Shown: positions 39,293 through 53,712, counted from the first letter of the stretch. The stretch is 64,000 nucleotides of DNA from Campylorhamphus procurvoides (GCA_013396655.1 WBMV01000276.1:94136-158135); one strand, 5' to 3'. The notes: generated by a model from the sequence alone, not told the origin. Program-made: numbers and translations.

Positions 39293-40799
39293 TGTGGCTG
39301 TTCCTATCTGTTCCATCTGAATAAATTTGTCTTTCCTAGGTGACTAAGGACAAAGGCATCTGTGAACTCCTGCAAAAAGTGACCCCATCTAAACCATGCT
39401 TTTAATCCTTCCATTATCAGTCAGTGCTGCTTCTCTGAAATACGTATATTTTGATTTTGCAATAACTTGTCTTTGCCTTTACACATCTGCTGGGAACTTC
39501 CCGTGCTGCTCTTGAACTGGGACAAGAGCTAAAGTAGGAAACTGCTCCACTTACTGCACTTTTCCCACTTGTAACCTAAGGATGTCATTTAATCGTGGCA
39601 CTCTCCAGCTGCACAGTGACAGCTTAAGTGGGTTTTATTCTCAGTCCAGAGGAGAGCTGGATGTATTATTCATGATGTCAAATGTAATGCAGTAAGCAGG
39701 TATTGGAGTTTTCATTCAGGTCAGTTATTTGACTCTCAGCAAACCCAGCAAACAGTGAGTTGAGTTCCCCCCCTTCTGCTGAGTGCACTTTATCCTCTTT
39801 CCTCATACCCTTCTTATCTATTCTTAATTTTCTCTAGAAAAGCCTCACTGAATGTGTCAGATGTTTAGTATTCTGGTGGTCTCTGCGTGGGCTCAGACAT
39901 TTTAAGCACTTGCTTTGGAAGGCCCATAAAATGATTACTAAATAGGAATAATCTTAAATGAGGCTGCCTAAGAAAGAAATGGGGGTTGCCAAGCAAAGTT
40001 CCTGGTTAAAACTGAAGCAGGAATCAGGACTTGCTTCTGAGGCCCCCTGAGCTGTGGCTGTTCCTGCTGCACAGTGGGGTTTGGCGTGACCTGAAGCCTG
40101 GCAGGGCTTTGGTGTCAGGGGTTACACCAGGCTGGTGTGCAGGGCTCTCCCCCGAGCACAGCCCAGCCCCTCGGGCTCTGCACCACTTAGGGTGCTGGCA
40201 AATCCTCTGTGCTTCACCCAGCCTTTCCCAGGCAGGGCAGGAAGGAGGGCAAGGCCTTCAGAAGCATCCTCCTGGCAATACCTGACCCAGCAGTGTGGCC
40301 CTGGCTGGGTGCCCAGGGTAGGGAGGATGAGTGTCTGGCCCTTTGTTGGACAGCAAGGTGGGGCATCCTCCCAGTTTGGGTGCAGCCTTTAACTCATCCT
40401 CGCTCTGTCTGGCCAGTGACAATTCCCAAGCTGCCTGTCCTGGCTGCTGTGTGTCTAAGGTGAGACATCTGGAGGCTGCTCAAGCTGTACTGAGCACATC
40501 TGCAGCTCCTGGCATGGCCTGCTCAGCTCAGCTCTTGCCTGGCCTCTTTGGCAGAGCAGTGGCTGAGTCTGTCACTCCTCATGGTGGTTGGTGCATCACT
40601 TGTGGAGGTCACTGGTGTCACAACAGCCTGGCGTGGGCAAGAGGACAGACAGGTCCTTGGTGCCTTTGGGAGGCTGCCCAGAGGTGGCCAGGGCTGCATC
40701 TGGGGGAGTTCAGAGTGTTTAATAGCCCAGAGTCCTCTGCTGCCACAGTGGAGAAGGGACCACTGGGAGTTGAGCTACAGAGGGCAGAAATTGCTGTTG

Positions 40800-41213
40800 T
40801 TGAGGGCTCTGGAATGTAAATCCTGTGAGGAGCAGCTGAGGGTGCTGGGATTGTTCAGTCTGGAGAAAAGGATGGGTGGGGGGACCTTCCCACTCTTTAC
40901 AACTGCTTGGAAGGAGGTTGTGGCAGGGTGAGGGTCACCCTCTTCTCTCAGTTAACTCACAATAGCAAAAGGGGAAACAGCCTCGAGTTCCTCCAGGGGC
41001 CATTCAGGTTGGATACTGGGAAAAATTCCTTCTCTCCAAGAGTGGTGAAGCGTTTGAAGAGGTTCCCCAGGAAAGTGGTGGAGTCATCCCCCAGCCCTGG
41101 AGGCGCTGAGAGGACAGGCAGCTGCTGTGGCACTTGGTGTGACACGGGTTAGGGGCTGTGGTGGTGTTTGCTCTTAATGATCTTGGAGGTCTTCTCCAGC
41201 CTGAGTGGTTCTT
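40800..41213 (+). mobile_element. CR1 LINE 3' fragment
   Basis: Sense CR1 of about 410 bp. It begins near GGGCTCTGGAATGTAAATCC and contains GAGGAGCAGCTGAGGGTGCT, TTCAGTCTGGAGAAAAGGAT and ACAACTGCTTGGAAGGAGGT. Next come AAACAGCCTCGAGTTCC and CAGGAAAGTGGTGGAGTCA, and it ends at TTAATGATCTTGGAGGTCTT. The internal text differs from the copy at 49.5 kb, so it probably belongs to another, older CR1 subfamily. Confidence 0.92.
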
Positions 41214-44200
41214 GGATTGGAGCTGGGTACAGGAGGGGCTGTTTATCACTCAGAGTAGAACCAGCCCCTCCTCACCTTTCCCCCAAACCCCCTGTTTCTG
41301 TCTGTTCAGACTCACAGTGCAGACACACTGTGTTTTCTGGGCCAAAAGAGCTTTCTACCTGAGCTGAGCTCTAGGACAAGCAGGGAGGGAGAAATCAGGG
41401 GAGAAGGGGGCAGCCTGTGCAGAGAACTGACACAGGCTGGGTGTGTACATGGGGTTGCTTGTCAAAAGAAGTGGAGAATGTTTGTAAGGAGCATCTTTCC
41501 CCTTTCCTTCCCTCACTGTTATTGCAGAGAAAGCTGCAGCTGCCCAAGGCTGGAGGAAGCACAGCCTGGGCAGTTCCCTCCTCAGCCTCCTCCATCTGGG
41601 CATGGATGTGCCCGTGTAACTCACAAGGGCTGCTCTTATCATTCCCACAGGGAGATTTATTTGCTGGGACTTAACTGCGAACAGTCCTGGGGAAAACTCA
41701 GAGCTGCTGATCCATCCTCGGCTGTGTTTTATAGTCTGGTTTTTATTATGCTTGTGGTTTTCACCAGATTTGCTTCAGCTGGGATTTATTTTCATCCTCA
41801 GCTCTGGCATTTACTGGTTAAGCTTGCATATTCCTTGCATTTCGGTGTGTTACTTCTTTTCTCAGAGTCGTGGGATCATTTTTAGGTGACATTCTGGCCT
41901 TTGTCTTTCTTCTGAGCTCTTGGCACTTGTGGTCCAGGTCTTGGTCCATGTTGGACCTCCTGAAAGGTCTTGCTCCTTTTTGTTTGTTACTGTTGCTTTT
42001 CTGAACCTGAAAAAGTCCTAAAATTGGGGGTTTAGCCTCCTAAAAGTAAGAAGGGTCTTCTGACTTGAACAACATTTCATGTCCAACTGACACTGATTTT
42101 GGTGATTAATGATTGAAAGCTAAAGAGACACTGGGATAGAGGATGCCTTTTAGAGGCTGCTGAAAGGATTACTTGGGGTGAGGGCTGCAAACAACAAATG
42201 TAGGAGTTTAACATAGTAAAATAAGTTTGGTGTTCTAAAGCATCTGAGACGATGTTAAAATCTTGATGTAATTCATTATTACAACTCCTGGGGCGAGTTT
42301 TCAGCAGAGAGGTGGCGAGGTGAAGTGGGAGGCAAGGTTTTCTCTGTGCAGTTGAGGTTCTTGTGCACTCAGGGCTAAAGTGTGACCCTCACAGAGCCCC
42401 TTTCCTGCTGTTTGCTGTGTCTGGGGGGCTCTGCCAGCCCTGGCCCCCTGAGCTCGGGGTGCTGCCCACAGACAGACCTGTGGTTCAGCCCCACTGCTGG
42501 GGCAGGAGCTCCTCGTTTCACTCCCAGATCATCCCCAGCCTTGCTGTGACACCAGCTTTTGTCATCTGTGTCCTGCTCCCACAGAGCTCACACAAACCCT
42601 CTCCTGTGTTTACATTTGTTTGGTTTCCCTTGTAGTGAAAAGGGGGACTGGAAAGCTCACTTGTGGTCAACTCTGACAAGGTTTTTTGGCTTCCCTTTCC
42701 CTCAGTGTGTGTGAGCACAGCCCTGCCTTTGCTTCCCGAGGCATTTGAATCACTGCATCCCTGTGCTGCTCCCTCTCTCCCTTAGCTCCTAGCCCAGCTA
42801 AAGTTCTTAATATGAGTCTCCTACATGTTCCAGCCCTTCCTTGTGCCAAGGATGCCAGTCCCTCTGCCAGCTTCCAAAGCCACTCTGCTGAGCAGGCTGG
42901 GGTGGCATCAATGACTTGGTGCATTCAGACATTCCCTGCTCCTCTCTTCTCCAGGTTTCATCCTTGGGCAGCAGGGCAGGGATAAAACACAGAAAGTGGA
43001 CAAGAACTCAGTGGGGATAATAAGCCTTTCACTCCCCTTTCCTCGAGGTTTTGATTTGAGGGAGCAAAATCCAGCAGGAGCCTTTTGCTTCTCTCTTAGC
43101 TGCAATACCTTATCTTAGCCCTTTAGTTTAGTTGGTGAAGGACTGTGTGAGAACATGAATGGGATTCTTAGCCAGTCCAAAGCAGAAATACTCCAGGGAA
43201 GGTGTGAGTGTAGGAATGACAGCAGCTTTCTCACTCCTTGCTCCCAGTAGTACCAACTACAGGTAGGAGCTGGGTTTTCTGCTGTGTTCCTCTTGGGTTT
43301 CTTTTAAACAGAGGTCTCTCCAGGCTTTACACGTGGCAGGGTAAGCTGGCTGCATTAACAGGCTGGAAACCAAATCAATAATAATAATAATAAGGGAAGA
43401 AAGTTATTTCAGGCTAGTTTGTGGTGTTATTTATGGGTATTCCAAAATCACTCTGTTTCCAGAGCACAGCATCAGATGATGTTAAAGGATAAAATGAACT
43501 GGGAAGGTTTGTTTTTGAAATAAGAGACTGCGGAGCAGCAATTGAATTTGAGCTGGTCAGGAGGCTGTATGAGCGTAGCAAAGAGATTAAAGAGGGTGAG
43601 CCAGGATGTTACACTTCTTAAGAGAGCAGAGAAGGGAAATTTATCCATTTCACAGCCTGGCTTGGAGCCTGTCAGCCCTTAGGCATGACCCTGGGAAAGG
43701 CAGTGGAGAGGCTGAACTGCCCAGTAACTTGCCTTGTAATTTTGGAAGGGATTGGTTTGGAATGAAAGGAAAAATCAGTCTCTTTTACATGATGGAATAA
43801 CAGCCAACAATAATGAACAAAAGGCTTGCTGGAGGAAGGATGAGCCTGTGTGTGCCAGGGCTGTGTGCAGTGCAGCCCCCAGGGACAGAGCAGCGGGTCC
43901 CACAGGGGCTGTGTCATTGGTGTCATCTGTGTCACCGGGGCCAGAGGGAGCTGGAGGTGCTCAGAACTAGGCAGGGAGTGTGGAGAAGTGCAGGCAAAGA
44001 AGGAACATCCACTCAAGGAGGACAGTTTGGGTCCTGGCACAGCAGGGCTGGGAATAAGTGTGATTGCAGTGGAGCTGGGCTCCGGGCAGCACGTGAGTCC
44101 TCCTGGCTCAGTCCTCCAGAGCTGCTGCTGGAAGGCCTTTTCCTCCTCTGGAAGGGAGCTGGGTCACATGCCCTGTGTGATTCCTTACTCCCTGCACAGT

Positions 44201-47200
44201 GAGGGCAGGCTGGCCTTGCTGCAGCTTCCTCTTTGCAGGCACCCCAGAACCTGTGCTCCTGCAGGACACATCCCAGTGCTGCCCCAGCCAGACACTGGAG
44301 CTCCTGCTCCTCCCAGCACCCTCCCTGCCCTCTCCCTCTTTCACCTGGCTCCTCTGGAGAGGAAAGGGCTTGGCTCAGGGAGAAGCTGAGCCTTACACGG
44401 AAAGAATGTGTGTGCTCTGCCCTGTTGGAAATGGGAAGATTGAATAAAAATGGCCCTGGAAAAGGAGGCTTGGAGTGCAATCCCAGCAGAGCAGTGTGCT
44501 GTGTGTGCAACAACACCCCTCTGTGCCCTACCTTGTGACATCTCTTGCTGCAAGGCTCTGAGGGTCAAACAAAGTGAAGCTTTGTCTGCAGCTCATCACA
44601 GTGAGCAGGAGCTTGGGTGTCTCAGAGTCTGACCACAACAGATTGATTTAGTTTTTAATTACTCTTTTTTCCCCCCTCTGTAGTCACACGCTGGCAATCA
44701 AGGGAATTTTCTGTGTGTAACTGGTGATCCTGAAGTCATTTGCCTGCTCCCACTGACATGCCCTGCCTTGTCTTTTATCTCCCTTCAGGCTCTTAAAGGC
44801 CTGGGGAGAGGAGGGATGGATTTGGCCTTATCTCATAATTTGTTGCAGAGCAGCTTCTTTGCTGCCTGATTGCTTTTGGAGCCATTCTGTGTCCCTGTGA
44901 AAAGCTGCCCTTTCCACCAGGACACGGCTGGTGCCCCCCAGGCTCAGCCCCTGTGCTCTGGGGGGGATCTGCACAGACCTCCTGGCTCTGCCTCATCCCT
45001 GCATGGCCTGGGAATCACTTTGGATTGGGAATACCACAAATCTGTAAGTGCAGCAACACCTGCCTTGCCATGGACAAGAAAGTGCTTGTTTCTCAGGTTG
45101 ATGCTTGTCCTGAAGCAGCTGCTCACTTTGCCCTGACTGTTTGCTGAGGGTTGTCTCACTCGGGTTTGGTTTTCTTTCCCCCCAGATAGAATTCTGAAGT
45201 TCCTTGCTGTGAGGCTGTTGCACAGGATGTGTTTGATGTCAAGCACTATATTTGATCTAAAGGGGCAGCCCTTGCTCTCAGTGGGTCGTGGATTTGGTGC
45301 TCCCAAGGACCAGGTCTGTGCCCTGGCAAGGCTGAGAGCTCTGTGTGCCGTGCCCCTTCCTCCTCCCTCTGCATCCCAGAGCCTTTCCCAGGCGTCTCCC
45401 AGGCATCAGCTGTGGGCAGCAGGATTGGTGGCTGTTTAACAGCTGAAGGAACGGGGCAATGCCTCACTCAGGGGATTCAATGGCAGGCTGCAGGAAATTC
45501 CCTGTTTGTGCTGCTGGCTCCCAGGAGCAAGGCACTGAACCTGCTGCTGCCTTTGCAGCCTCCTCAGGCTTTGCCCTGTGCTCCAGCACAGCTTATGCTT
45601 TACAAAGCTGCCTCCAAATAGTTCTCATTTTCTTCTGAGAATAGAGAAGGTTTTCTTCAAAGATACCTTCCCCCTCCCCCTGTTGTGGGGTTTTTTTTTT
45701 TGATTCTTTGTAATCAGTCCCTGGTGAAAAGCTCCACATCAATCTGATCTCAGCTTGTCCTTCCAGCAGCAGAGAGGGGTTTGCACAAGCCCCATCCAGA
45801 GCTGGGGATGTCAGCGCCTCTCTGGGTTATTTAAGATATGTCCATGGGGTCATAAATCTAATCTTGTCATTCTAATGGTACAGTAACTTGGAAATGAAAG
45901 AAGTCAGCTGGGGGAATGATGTGTGTGCTGGAAAAATGGAGCAGGGCCTTGGATATTGTGGTGGAAAACCCTTGGGCTGGTGCACGGGAGCAGCGAAGGG
46001 AAACTGCTGGGTGTTTAAGGAAGGGAGGGAATGAGAGGGGCAGAATTAGCCTGGCCCTTCCTTCTGGAGTCCTCCCTCCTTGTTTTGGTGGTCTTGGTGA
46101 CATTATCCCCTGGGAGAAAGGGAGCAGAAAGGCAGTAAGCCAGAGGGTGACCAAACCAGCACTGAAAGAGACTGCAGTGCTGAAAGGATTTATGTTTTGG
46201 TTCTATTCCCTAGCTGAAGACACTGAATAAACGATATCCATATGGGGCTGCCTCGAGCTTTTAGGCCATTAAGCAGGTACTCTGTAGGATGTTGCACAAA
46301 TCTGCTCGGTGGAGCAAAGAGGAAAAGAGTCATTGATAACCCTTTGTGCTCCCACACCCTTTTCCCTGGAGCGCGTCTGCCTTCCAGGACTGCTCCATCA
46401 CCGTCCTGGAATGATGCTGGGCAGGGCTTTGGTGCCTGGGCCTCTTCTCTCCTGCTGCAAAACAAAGGCACTGATGTGGGTGGGGGCTTTTTGTACCAGG
46501 GTGGCTGAAAAAAAGGGGTTCTGTAGGTATTGTTTGGAACTCCAAACTGCTTGGGAAGGAGGAAGGGCCAAGTCCATTCCCACCCATAAATCAGGGTCCT
46601 GCAAAGAGGGGTTTAGGGCTATTTGTTGCATCCCAGGGGAAAGGAGGAATTCTCAGCTTGTTTTTTAAAGTCTATTGGATGAGAAGAGATTCAGAGAGCC
46701 CTTTTCCTTCCTACCTAAGAAATGCAGACTTGAAGAGGTTCCTAAAGGCTCCAGTTAAAGCTGGAATCTTCAGCCACTGTAGTGGGAAGAGGGGTGATGA
46801 TGATTTCCTTGGTGAAGCTGAAGTTGGAACCACATTTTGACAAATACAGGAGTGGGCCCACAGGCTCCTTCACAGCTTTTAATAATTATTGAAATCCTGC
46901 CCTCATTTTCAGGCAGGCGTAGGTTAAAACCAAATACAAACACCACAAACAAACAAAAAAGCCCCTAAAGCCCAACATTTCTGTCCTCAGTGCTTGGTGA
47001 GGAGGAGGGAAATGCTGCTGTGTCTCAAGTGCAGTTCCTTTCATTATAAAACGCCAAAAAATGAAATTGGGAACGAAACCTGGTGCAACAAATGCTCTTT
47101 TATTTGTGGAGAAGGCATTTGGCAGCTGAAATAAAAATGCCCCCATAACCCCTTTGAGGCAGATGGCCTCTGCAGCCCTGCAAGACTGCTAATTGTGTGC

Positions 47201-49542
47201 TTTGGATTGGCTGTTTGCTTATGAGGTTCATACACTGGGCAGATAAAAATATATTAGATATGACCTATGGTACGATTTAGACCTAGCAGGGACCTCATGG
47301 ATGATGTGACCAACCTGGGTATTCCTGGAAATACAGGATAGGGATGTGCTGAGAGCTTGGAGGGAACCTCTTCAGCCTGGGCAGGTGTTTGATGATTTAC
47401 TGGGAACTTCAGCTGAGGCACTGAAGGCTTTTGGTTCAGTGTGGTGTCCTGCAAGTTCCCCCAGCCCAAAGGGATTAAAAGATGATTGTATTTTTGCCCC
47501 AGACTTTTAACTCTGATGGGGGATTAATGGGAGATTAGAGCTGTTTAAGAGGAGTCACCATTGTAAGAACCTCATTTCAGACCTTAAGGAAGGAAGAATG
47601 TGAGAGGGGAGAGGGAGAAAGGAGAAAAAAATCTTCCAAAAACATCCCTTTTATGTTCGCCTAAAGATCTCCCTTATGAAGAGGCAACATATTACCAAGT
47701 AGAATTTATGGACACAGGAAGAAATCTTGAAGTAAAACAGAGAGCAGAGAGGTTCCTACCATCTCTTCCTTCATTTCAGAAGGTTTTCCCTTTTCCTATA
47801 ATGCAACAGTAAAGCTTGCACTTCCACAGCATTGACCCAGAGTTAAGTAAGTTAAAGCAGCCAGAAAAATATTGTTTGTGTCAGGATGTTTGACTAAAAT
47901 TTCAGCTGCCAGAGAACAAGTGAAGCAGTGCCAATGAAGTGCCATGTGCAATGGGTAGGAAAGGTCTTTCAGATGCTCCAGGATAGAAGGTATCCCTAGC
48001 AGTGCCTCAGGATCAGTGATGCTGTGCCATCTCATCCCAGGGTTTATGAGTCTTGGCTTCTCAGCCTGCCATAGAGCAGGTCATTGATCAGTGGTGCTCA
48101 GTGAGAGCAGTCCTGCTGCTCTGGGGAAGGGAAGGGGAAGGCTTTATGTGATCTGCTCACTGCAGCCTTTCACTGGGGATGGGATTGGCCAAACACTGAA
48201 AAGGTGTTCTCCAAATGCTGATCTTTGACTTGCCTAAGCTCACTGGTCTCTTCGCATGTTTCCCTTTTCCCTGGCACCACACACAGCTCCTTGGCACGCT
48301 GGGACTGCACTTACCTCTGACTCAGCAGTGGCCCCGTGGCTTTGGGGTTGGGGCTACCTTGGAGTCATCCCTCTTAATGATGAACCAAGAGAGCTCCTGG
48401 CTGAGAGCAGGAAATTCTGGAAGTGTCAGTGAAAGGTGCTCCCTGCCCTAAGAATCTTCATGGTAGTTTTTAAAAACAAACACCATTTCCCCACCCCCAA
48501 CAAAAACAACCAAGCAAACCTCAGCCTTAGGAGGAAAGAGTTAAAAATGCCTTTATTTCTGGTTACAGGGGTTAAGTTTAGGGGCAGAAAAGCAGATTCA
48601 CAGAGGTGGGGACAGGACCCAGAGCTCCTGCAAACCCCCTTCTCCCTGCCTATGGTACCCAGCAACGTGCTAATTTGAGAGCAATACTGCTCCAGTTCTC
48701 AGGCTCTCTGGGCTGATGTCATAGTCTTGGCTAAGGCAGGTGGAGCATCATAAATTTTCTGGAGCCTCTGCCAGTTCTGTTTCTTTTCTTATAAACAACT
48801 TCTTGCACTTGGCAGACTCGCTTGGTTTCAGAAGGCCAGAGCTGCGGATTAAGTTTTCTACTAATTTCTCAAAGTGAGTCTTTCACTATTCCTCTCTGAG
48901 AGCAGAAGAGATTAAATGGAAGGGGTCCTACTTAACTTAGGATTTTCAGTATTTTAGCTGTTTCTGCAGGGTGTGGTGGCACTGTCAGGGTGTGATTGTG
49001 TGGCAGCTTAGGCTGAGCATTAATTGGGGGGGCTGCAGTCTCACCCATCCCCTTCTGTCCCCAAACACGTCCCCTCTGCCCCCTTTGTGCCTGCACTTGT
49101 GTTTCTGTGGCAGGGGTTGGTGCCACCCACACTGAGCCCATGGAGGGAGGAGGTTCCAGTCCTGCTGGGCACACGAGGGGCAGGAGGGAGGCACAATCTG
49201 GGAACGCCAACACAGGAGGAACATCCCTCTCTTTCTGGGTGGGGAACAGACAGCTTTTGGAAAATGCCAGTGGGCTTTGCTGTGTTCCCTGCTCTCTAAA
49301 CCTGCAGCCTCTGCCCCCAGGCAGTGATGCAGTGGGGTTTTAACCAGCAGGTCCTACAGCTCCAGCTCCTGCACGTGGCCAGAACTGGGAGCTTTGGGCT
49401 CCACTCCCACTCAGACTTTCTCTGGGTGTACTAATTTTTTTTGCTATTGTCTGTTTTTTGGCAAAAGTGCTGTTGCCAGGTTTGATCCAAACATCTGCTT
49501 TTTGCTGCTGGCTTTGGATAGTTTTGTACACTGGCAAATGAC
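41214..49542. other. Intron block, nothing coding recognised
   Basis: Unique sequence with low-complexity A/C-rich patches at about 46930-46970 and 48472-48520. The GC-richer region 43850-44600 has overlapping open frames on both strands without protein-family features. Confidence 0.5.
43377..43393. repeat. Short (AAT)n microsatellite
   Basis: About six AAT triplets in a row. Confidence 0.88.
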
Positions 49543-49905
49543 CAGACACCAGAGAGAAGGCTTTGGGGTGACCTAATTGTGGCCTTCCAGGACCTGAAGG
49601 GAGCCCATGGGAAGGATGGAGAGAGACTTTTCACAAGGGCCTGGGGTGACAGGACAAGTGGGAATGGCTTCCAAGTGATGGAGAGTAGGTTTAGATGAGA
49701 TATTGGGAAGGAATCCTTCCCTGGGAGGGTGGGCAGGTCCTGGCACAGGGTGCCCAGAGAAGCTGTGGCTGCCCCTGGATCCCTGGGAGTGCCCAAGGCC
49801 AGGTTGGAGCCACTTGGGATAGTGGGGGATGTCCATGCCCAAGGCAGGGGTGGAATGAGATGATCCCTTCCAACCCAGGCCCTTCTTTGGTTCTCTGAGA
49901 TGCTG
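49543..49905 (+). mobile_element. CR1 LINE 3' fragment
   Basis: Sense-oriented CR1 of about 360 bp. Recognisable landmarks in order are GGGGTGACCTAATTGTGGCC, CAGGACCTGAAGGGAGCC, CTTTTCACAAGGGCCTGG, GACAGGACAAG, the GGCACAGGGTGCCCAGAGAA block and the terminal GATGATCCCTTCCAACCCAG. It has no intact frame. The 247-codon antisense open frame that spans it (49431-50174) is not a gene. Confidence 0.92.
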
Positions 49906-52029
49906 CTGAGACAGCTCTTCCACCCAGTCCTTGCCTGGATCAGTGCTGTCTGTGCTGCCTTACTGCTAAAAATGGGTTTGACAGGGAGACCCTCCAAGAG
50001 AGAGGGGAAGAAATCTTTTTTACCCCAAGAGGCAGCTTGGTGGGCACTGCAGTGATGTGTGGAAGGTGGGAGGGAGGAGATGGATTGCTCACTCCTCAGA
50101 GAGGCACCCAGACAATACAAATACAGCTGCAGGTCAGGATTCCTCATGGCATCACAGCCCAGAGATTTCCACATTAGTTGCTGTCAGCATGGAGACCCCT
50201 CGGTGTTATTAGGTCAGAGAAAGGTGCTAATCCATCACAGAGAATGGCTCAGCACTTGATTTATATTCATTTAGCTTGGCTCTGCACAAATGCTTTGTTC
50301 CCTGTCCTGCTTTGAATCAGGCCAGCCTAATATATTGGCACCTCAATCATCATTTGGCTCGCCCTGAGATGAAGCAGCAGTGCTGGGGCCTGCAGGGCCC
50401 TCACAGTAAATCAGTGATTTATTAGGAGGAACAGGGCAGGAAGGTGAAGATCAGCTGGAAAATAGGTGATGAAGAGACTGGAGCATTTCCCTGTTTGTCT
50501 GATTTCTGCCCTAAGAGCCATAAACCAGCAAAAAAAAATCAAACAAGCCCAAGTAACTTCAGGTTTCAAAGCATGGGATTAAAAACTGGATTTTTTCATA
50601 TTTGTGTCTTCTTTATGGTGCTTGTGAAATGCAGGTGGGCTGGGAGCTGAGTGGCTTTGCCCTGTGTTAAACAGGGGCACATCCAGCTCTGCTCAATCCC
50701 TGCCACTTCCCAGGGAGGGACACAAATGACAAGGGGTATCAAACTGAAAAGTTTTAGTGTATTTTTCCTATTTCCAGCTGGGGGTGCAGAACTGGCTCTT
50801 ACTTATCAGGCTCTTTCCCAATGCTCTCCCATTCTTTCTCTGATTCCCTCATCAGGGAATGTTTGGGGTTTTCCCCCTGTCCCTTTTCCAGCCTCCCCTC
50901 TGTGCGTGCTTCCCTCCCCTGTCACTGGGCTATTTCTCTGGGGGGAAAAGGCACTTCTAAAGTCAAGTTTGAATTCCAAACAGCTCCCCATTGTGGAGCA
51001 CCTGGATTTCAGGTCCAAGGGATGCTGCCTATCTCCTATTTTGGAATTCCCAAAGTGGAGCTGCAGGCCAGGCTGGTTTCAGCTGGCCTGCTTCAACAGA
51101 ACAGCTTCTTAAGCAAACTCCTCAATAATTTGGTGAAAGGCACAGAAAAAAGCCTTCTTAGGTAGCTGAGCCTCCCCAAATCCACCCCTGCCACGGCTCT
51201 GGCTCCTGGTTTATTCCATGAGAAATTGAAAAAGCCGTCGAAGGCCTTTTTTCCTTGGCAATAACCAAAGATATTAGTATTACTTGGATATAATGACAGC
51301 TACTGCAGTTTTATAACCAAAGGTAAAAAAAAAATATCTGGAAAACCTTTTTTCTTTATTTTTTTTTTGCCAGTGAAAGGGATCTGGTGCTTGCATGTGT
51401 AATAAGGATATCAAAAGGTGTTTTTAAAATAAAATGCATGATTGAGAGCCTCATTTTCATCCTCTAGGTAGGTGCTGTGTTTAAAACCTGCAGCTTGTGG
51501 TGCTCCCATGTTCTGCAGAGCACCATGGCCATGCAGTGTGAGCACTGTGAACATGGGGGCTTTTGTACTGGTGCAAACAAATATTAAACAATTGCTGCTC
51601 TAGAACAAAAATAGAGACCAGCAGGTTTTCTTCTGGGTTATGAAAGCGTGCTGGGGATCCCTCGATGGGAGGGGTTTGCTCAGCAAGCATTCAGCTGGCA
51701 GTGTAAATGTCCATAAATAACAGTGGCCAGGGCGTTCTGTGGGACACACAACTCAAAGAGGCCCTGTGTGAGCAGGAGCTCTGCCTCGGGCCAGTTATAT
51801 TTAGGGCTCCAAGGGAAGTGGACAAGTTATGCTTTTTATACAAACTATAAATGGCCACAAGCAAGAGGCTTAGGCTTTGAGAAGCCTTTGGCACTTGTGC
51901 AGGGACAGGCACAGGCCAGAGCCTTGGAGTGCAGTTGCTGGCAGGAAAAAACCCCTCCAGCACTACAAACATTGCCAAATTCTTGCAGTGTTGCTGCCCC
52001 TGAAGGGGACACTCAGAAATAGATCTTTT

Positions 52030-52530
52030 GGGAACTGAGGTTGAGCCCCGAAGGGCTGAATGCAATAAATAGGTGATGGGGGCGAGAAAGATGGACTGAG
52101 GTGCAGAGGCAGGGACTAAAACAGGTGTTGGGAGCCAAGGAGCGTGGAAGGAGATGGTTTGAGATGGTCCTTTAGTGCCACACACGGTGTGAGAAACGGG
52201 CTGAAGGGTCGCAGAGATGCAGGGCAAAGCTGAGTCAGTGGAAATCCTGCCCTCCACTTCGGGGCTCTAAACAATTGGGCATTGTTGAGGAGATGTGCAG
52301 GGAGCTTTGATGTGAGGAAGCAGCAAGTTGTGAAACGCTGGCATTAGTAAGAGCCTGACTCTGTGCTCTGGGGGGGGAAGAGCTGCCAAATCCTTCCAAG
52401 GACGAGCCTCCTGAGCTCTCGGGGCTGCCCCGGGTTTCACTGAGATAAAATTCCGGTGTTATCGGGGGTGGCAGAGTAGTGTGTCACCCTGACTGGAATC
52501 CCAGCTGGCAGCTCAGGGGGACAGTCCTAA
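52030..52530. promoter_or_regulatory. CpG-enriched intronic block, possible regulatory element
   Basis: CpG sites cluster again (GGGGGCGAGAAAG, GGGTCGCAGAG, CTCGGGGCTGCCCCGGG, TTCCGGTGTTATCGGGGG). There is no repeat similarity and no convincing frame. This is inferred from base composition only. Confidence 0.22.
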
Positions 52531-53712
52531 AACCCGCAGCCCTTTGGGATTAGTAGGTTGGTTCCTGCTGAGCTCCCATTTCCTCTGAGCTGAGAACAAG
52601 CAGCATTTATGGCACTCTGATATTTTCAGTCATTAACTGATGTCATTGCAGTCTTGATGTTTGTTATTAAATGACCACAGCTTGTAGAGTCCTGGTTTAA
52701 TGGCACGTTTACAGCAGCCAGGAGATGCTAAAGGGGGGAGATGTTATCACCTGCATAAAGAGGTGCTGGGCAGGGGCTCATGTGGGGAGAGCTCTCCCAG
52801 AAGATTCCTCCGGAATAGCTGAGAAGGAATTGCATTGGATTCCTCTGGAGCGTTCCCATTCTCCATCCTGACGTTCCCCAGGAAAGGAACTGGGAGTGAC
52901 AGAGGTGTGAATTTACCCTGCCCTTTGTTTGGTGAGCACACAGTCCTGGGCTGCCTGAATGGCAGGATTGAGGGCGAGGAGAGAGGGGGCATTATGGCCC
53001 GTACAAAGAGCTCCCTCAGAGCACATCTGGGGCGCTGGGCATGGCTCAAAGGGCATCTCCCAGCAAGGGCAGGGCACAAGAAGGGCTGCCCTACAAGAGG
53101 GGGTTGTGGAGCCTCTGGCTGCTGCCTGCAGTGCCTCGGTCCCACTCCCTGCACCAGAGGAAGCTGATCTTATTGTGTAAGCACCTCAATTGGAGACACC
53201 TAAAGAATTCCAAGGGAGTGGAGGAAGTGATGTAAGCACCTTCTCCCAAAGCTTCTGAATTCCCCAGCAGTGCCACTGAAGGACTCTTGGAACTGCCATT
53301 GCTTGCCTGTCAAGTACCTCTTTGAGAAATGAGGTTTATTGGTTAGCTTGCTTTTAGATCTGTTGATTCTTCTTCATCATTTCTGCTGGAATCTTTAATG
53401 TGTTTTTCAGAATAACTGTCCCAATGTTGTATCCACACCCGAATCTCTCCTGGGCTCCAATAATTTTGCCATTACCCCCTGGCACAACAGCGTGGCCTTC
53501 CTTCTCAGGAGTGGCTGTGCCTGGGAGAGCTTGGGGATTGTTGGAGGCAAAAAGGGCTTTGTGAATGAAAGATGGGCTGTTGCCAAGGGACCAAAAAAGG
53601 GACTGTTGTTGCCACACCTGGGAGATGTGTTGTTGGGCAGCACAAGGGGAGGATGAGAAGTGAAGCAAGAACCCTGCCTCTGTCACACCACCCCGAGCAG
53701 GAATGGAGCAAT

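Larger units (their letters stand above)
33613..40799. other. Intron block with CR1 tails, otherwise unique
   Basis: Apart from the two CR1 3' ends and the TAAT-rich block nothing is recognised. The minus-strand frame 35866-36522 (218 codons) overlaps several other frames, is rich in His/Pro/Arg and partly antisense to a CR1 tail. It is taken as a chance frame. Confidence 0.5.

Noticed and set aside
49431..50174. 247-codon open frame on the minus strand
   Set aside because: It runs antisense through a CR1 fragment and has no domain features. The frame is a by-product of the repeat.
53354..53686. 110-codon minus-strand frame with a protein-like composition, considered as a processed pseudogene
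   Set aside because: I could not link it to any protein, and there is no poly-A tail or flanking duplication. A protein search of the C-terminal half would settle it.
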